A stretch of DNA of 23,482 nt from Hypsibius dujardini (Eukaryota > Tardigrada > Eutardigrada > Parachela > Hypsibiidae): assembly GCA_001579985.1 (NCBI GenBank), contig LRSR01010304.1:1-23482 (forward strand), written 5' to 3'. Below the pieces are notes generated by a model that had not been told where the DNA came from, made no database searches, and worked only from the letters and a program-made list of their open reading frames with translations. Shown here piece after piece: positions 20,201-23,482 of this stretch (the stretch's first letter is position 1; each line of letters opens with the position of its first letter). The translations under genes were made by a program, and so were the position numbers.

Positions 20201-23200
20201 CATCTAGTACGCGACCGAATTTTTCGTATGTGGCGTTTAGTACCTGCAGTAATAGGATGTCCCAATTAAGTTAAGGAAATTAGTTTATGCCTAAACGCCG
20301 GCTCTTCCTTGTTGCTAACCTGGCTGAAAATATGATACATCTCGTATGCTGTGTAAACAAACGTTGGAACCTGCAATTATATATGATTTATTCAAAAACA
20401 AAATTGCTAGTCTTTTTCTAAATGTTGGACGACGAGCGATAAACTGAATTATAACAGATTGGAAACTGAGATTTCTGTTTTCAACCCTCTGATTTAACAA
20501 AGTCATTTAGTTTTCCATTGGCGCATTGCGGAAACAATTTGGAAATTTGAAAGTTGGAAAACTCCAGTAATGGTGGCGAGCTCCCAGTGGTGGGTACAGC
20601 AAGCGGGTGTTTCCTTCCGGTTCGTAAGTGAACAAAAGCTTCGCCATCTAACCTTTAACCATATTTCTCTTACCAATCGATTTGAAAATGAGTTTTGGTT
20701 GAGGAGATGTCAAAGTATATTATTATCACATCATTCTGATGCTCAGAATTCTTTTATTTCGAAGAAAACCTAGTGGACACGAAACGAGGCGCATTATGAA
20801 ATGATTCACCGTCTATTTTTCCTTCTTGACTATTCAAACTTTTCAGAAATATTAGGATACAGACCTGTGTTCCAACGCCTCTTGAATCTTACAACAAAAT
20901 TTGATCTTAATTTCGTTGAAGGACTCAAAGAAAAATCGAAAGTTCATATGGCTGGTTTTGCATGTGAAAACATCAACTTTTTGCTCATCCCGATCCAAAA
21001 CTCTCCGCTCCTACCGAAGCATTTTCAAGTCGAAATGGGCAAACGCAACGCCGTCCTTAGCGCTGCAATTCCATAAAAAAATAGGGAAATTAAATCAAAC
21101 AATTCTCTTGAGAAAAGAAGGTTTTAGATTAGTGGTACAGCAATACTCTTGTTTTTCGCTTAATGACGTACAACGAGAGGGCCCTTTGGTCGGAACCTTC
21201 CCTTTTTCGTTCTCACGAAAATGCCCTATCTACTGATGTACCGCGGCAAGGATTTCATTGAGATTAGGTTTGATAGCACACAATTGGGTAACGGGAACAA
21301 GAATGGAAGTTCTTCCTCTAGCAAATAAAACTTCCAAGTCGAGGTTTCTTCCATCAAATTCCAGCGGAAATATCTCGATTAAAGTATCAGATGGTGCAGA
21401 TTCTCAAGGTAATTTTCGCAATTGTTTCGAATAGGGAGATATGAAAAGATAATTTTTAAATTATAACTGAAGATTACACACATGAGAGCACTGCACGCAC
21501 AAGGGTAGGTCATTTGTTTATGTTTTTGCAATTGCGCTTTGGACTTCCACTTCTGGTCAGCTGTTGGCCGACCTGGCTCAAACTTTTTACAGCAACAAAT
21601 AAATGGTGCCCTTTTCTTCCTCAGTTATTAGAATTCAGAATTCAGATTTTCCTCAGCTCTAAGTGTTTAGAAATGGACGGCCAGTCATTTCAGAATGCGC
21701 CTCGTAAGTGATATTTCTCTAAATCTGTTGTTTTGAGGACCCATTACTTACCGACCTGCAGCTCCCTTAGTAGTGTTCCGAAAAATTCCTTTTTTTGTAT
21801 TGAATAGCCCAAATAAATCCCTACAACTTAGCGTTTCACATTGATTTTCGGAAAAATTGTCAAGCTGGGTGCTTTATAAATAAATCCGGGATATACATCG
21901 ATAGGAGAAATCTCTGTTTTTTCATTTTGGAAAGCCGACACGTTACATAGGGCCGAGTCTGCTGACCTGATTTTTAGGATAAGCTTGTTGGTACGTGTTT
22001 TGCGCAGCGTTTAGTAATCTCTTCTGGAGTAAGTTGTTGATAGGTCTGCCCTGGTACGGCGACAGAAGGCTGATGATAATAGGACGTATTCTAGTCCTGT
22101 TACTGGTCGAGTTCTGCAAATAGATTTCATATAGACTGCATATTTGAATTACAGGAAAACTAAAAAAAAAACCCGAAAAAACGAAGAAGGGAAAGCTACG
22201 AAAAATCCAAACAACGAAACAGCAAAAGTAGTCTTATTTTTTATGCAAACTGTAATATTGAAACTGAAAATTTAAAAAAATTCGTAATTCAATTTTTTCT
22301 AGTTTTCCGAATTTTGAAGTTTTACTTTTCTCGTAATTTTTCATTTTCGTTATTTGGATTTTCGTGATTTCCCGTTTTCGTTCGTGAATCCAAAAAACCA
22401 AAATCTAGCTTTTCGAAAATCGTACTAATACACTAGAAAAACATTATTTATTGACCCACTTAGAATATTAAGGAGCCATGTTTAAAAAAAATTAAAATGC
22501 AAAAAAACTCACGTTTGATTAATTATTTGTGAAATTTTTCTTCTCAAAAGTAATTTTTATGTGCTAACAGCCTTATATTTTCTTGTTTCTGGGCCTTTTT
22601 GGTTTTTAATAGCATATTAAATATTAATCAAAATGGGTTCTAATATTATTCACTTTTTAATATAAAATCTTCATAATTTGTCGTCAGTTTCAGTCTGATA
22701 TATATTAATAAACACTAAATAAAATCAGTTCTGGCTCATTAAAATATTGCTATATACCAAAAAAACGTTATATTAAAAAAACACTACGCGAAAGTTCAGG
22801 CAGTTCGTGGAACGCTTTGCCCACGAATGCCCACGAAAAAGTCCAAACAATAGAACCACAGGAAAGTCCAATTGGGCAGTTCTCTCTAACAAGTCAGACA
22901 ATTTTTGCCAGAAACATGCCCATTCTAGCAAGACTCTGGCATGCGATTGACCATGCCAAGGCACCTGTTCATAGTTCATCTAGCAATGTTAGATCTGACA
23001 ATGTTAGGGTGCCCACCTGGCAGAACGCCTACGTCACGAATTGAGTGGTCTTCTGGCATCTAACACGCGACTATGAACGAAGCATAAGTGGCCTTACCGT
23101 GTTGGGGCCGACAGTCCCAGATGGAAAGATCGTCTCATCCTGGCGAGAGAGGGTCACCATGAAGAAGACATAATCACCGCCAGCCATTCCAAGTTTCTCT

Positions 23201-23322
23201 GCTGTTTTCTGTGAATGGGGGAGCCACTTAGTAATGGCATTCAGCTGTTTACAGACGCACCCGGAAACTTGCTATTACCAGGGCAGCTTGGGAGGACTCC
23301 TCCGAGCCAAACAGGAATACGA
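17268..23322 (-). CDS. ANF-receptor type single-pass receptor, 3' part, natriuretic-peptide-receptor-like with short tail
   Basis: The ectodomain belongs to the periplasmic-binding-like ANF receptor family, as in natriuretic peptide receptors and membrane guanylate cyclases, which bind peptide ligands at the cell surface. Minus-strand exons: 23322-23279, 23208-23098, 22113-21967, 20370-20320, 20243-20067, 17790-17661, 17575-17488 and 17418-17268 (stop TGA). All introns are GT-AG with matching phases; 298 residues lie in the window and the 5' end is outside it. Landmarks in order: VFLFGSEESSQAALKTAEKL, GMAGGDYVFFMVTL, RPIIISLLSPYQGRP, VPTFVYTAYEMYHIFSQ, NRTF followed by TGNVTIDSNGIRSVL, IFDPEVKKIVTV, WPPLNEPICGFFSNHC (the pre-membrane cysteine motif of receptor cyclases), then the helix LGGAAIILLISACFLAV. 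The tail is 49 residues and no kinase-homology or cyclase domain follows before the DYRK gene. It may be a clearance-receptor (NPR-C) type protein or a truncated cyclase. The last exon is the least certain. Confidence 0.8.
17791..20066. other. 2.3-kb intron of the ANF-type receptor gene
   Basis: The intron has phase 0 on both sides (INQYT joined to SCLIFDP). It contains the inverted-repeat element at 18963-19290. Short plus-strand ORFs at 18332-18743 show no domain, and the sequence has no further ectodomain exon that the family alignment would require. The rest is AT-rich and unremarkable. Confidence 0.55.
18963..19290. mobile_element. Element with ~73-bp terminal inverted repeats and CTCGCTA subterminal motifs
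   Basis: The left arm 18963-19035 and the right arm 19219-19290 are reverse complements with about eight differences, close to 90 percent identity. Shared blocks include CTGAATA at the ends, ATTCAAAGTT, GCTTATTTT, CGTTTATTTCG and TATTTCAAACTCGCT. The interior (about 180 bp) repeats CTCGCTAA and its complement AGCGAG several times and codes for nothing. It looks like a long-TIR MITE or fold-back element inside the receptor intron. Flanking TCATCGG and ATCACAT do not give a clear target-site duplication. Confidence 0.8.
20381..21966. other. 1.59-kb intron of the ANF-type receptor gene
   Basis: The donor is GTCAGC after KNQ and the acceptor is ATTGCAG before VPTF, phase 0. Plus-strand ORFs of up to 111 codons (20801-21236) overlap each other in different frames and show no domain, so I treat them as chance. 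No inverted repeat was found. Confidence 0.5.
22114..23097. other. 0.98-kb intron of the ANF-type receptor gene
   Basis: The flanking exons are both phase 0 (GPNT joined to NSTSN). The intron holds the CGAAAA-rich fold-back, an AT-rich stretch at 22430-22770, and a GC-richer block at about 22800-23040. That block is open for 68 codons on the minus strand and 75 on the plus strand, without recognisable similarity. A small missing ectodomain exon cannot be excluded, since receptor cyclases usually have a Trp-containing segment at this point. Confidence 0.45.
22168..22390. repeat. AT-rich imperfect fold-back with repeated CGAAAA/TTTTCG words
   Basis: The left arm at about 22181-22225 (with GGGAAAGCTACGAAAAATCC and AACGAAA) pairs with the right arm at about 22331-22385 (with TTTCGTTATTTGGATTTTCG and GATTTCCCG) apart from small indels. 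The interior also carries TTTTCCGAATTTT-type words. It lies in the receptor intron 22114-23097. It may be a decayed inverted-repeat element, or simple-sequence drift in AT-rich DNA. Confidence 0.5.
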
Positions 23323-23482
23323 CTGAAATACACATCAGCTTATTAATTGAAGGTCGATCGAGTGGCTCACCACGTTATCTCTTGATATGATTCAATTCCT
23401 TCCCCTTTCCTTAATACTGCGAATTTTTGAGCCAAAAAATTGGGCCAACCGTTGTTAAAAAGAACTTTCGATCCTCTTTGAA

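Noticed and set aside
20801-21236. Overlapping plus-strand ORFs of 91 and 111 codons in the receptor intron
   Set aside because: They occupy different frames of the same AT-rich DNA, show no domain or signal peptide, and lie antisense within a well-defined intron.
23371-23416. Possible extra upstream exon of the ANF-type receptor (open for LRKGEGIESYQEIT)
   Set aside because: The splice-like borders TCGCAG and GTGAGC are good, but the exon would end in phase 2 while the next exon needs phase 1. I could not make it join in frame, so it is left out of the model.

Overview
This window is genomic DNA from an animal. It carries multi-exon genes with GT-AG introns of about 60 bp to 2.3 kb, canonical AATAAA signals, and protein families found only in animals or eukaryotes. 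The quiver/sleepless style of the Ly6 domains and the compact, AT-rich gene spacing suggest a small-genome invertebrate, possibly an ecdysozoan such as a tardigrade or arthropod. The species cannot be fixed from the sequence. No bacterial operons, rRNA, tRNA or CRISPR arrays are visible.

Layout, left to right. (1) The 3' end of a heme transporter HRG1/SLC48A1 gene (+, 1-871). (2) A complete eight-exon mitochondrial dicarboxylate carrier SLC25A10 gene (-, 4615-1500), tail-to-tail with HRG1. (3) About 1.9 kb without a recognised gene. (4) A Ly6/uPAR gene (+, 6504-10016). Exon phases and missing parts suggest one gene encoding signal peptide, LU domain, LU domain and GPI tail; one of its introns carries a MITE-like element. 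(5) A gap of about 1.5 kb, then an intronless dsRNA-binding-domain ORF (+, 11503-12069). (6) A decayed Ly6 paralogue (12495-13008). (7) A class II DYRK kinase gene (-, 15961-13424) whose DFG motif reads DFN. (8) The 3' part of a receptor gene with an ANF/natriuretic-peptide-receptor type ectodomain and one transmembrane helix (-, 23322-17268). It ends in a 49-residue tail with no kinase-homology or cyclase domain in the available space.

The introns are rich in structure: three separate degenerate GACA arrays, a roughly 330-bp element with ~73-bp terminal inverted repeats, a 302-bp element with 30-bp inverted repeats, a CGAAAA-rich fold-back, and many ATTGATTG motifs. The genes do not form an obvious pathway; they look like an ordinary stretch of gene-dense animal chromosome with a small tandem Ly6 family. 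Gene models were assembled by hand from splice sites, reading phase and family resemblance, and no search was run.
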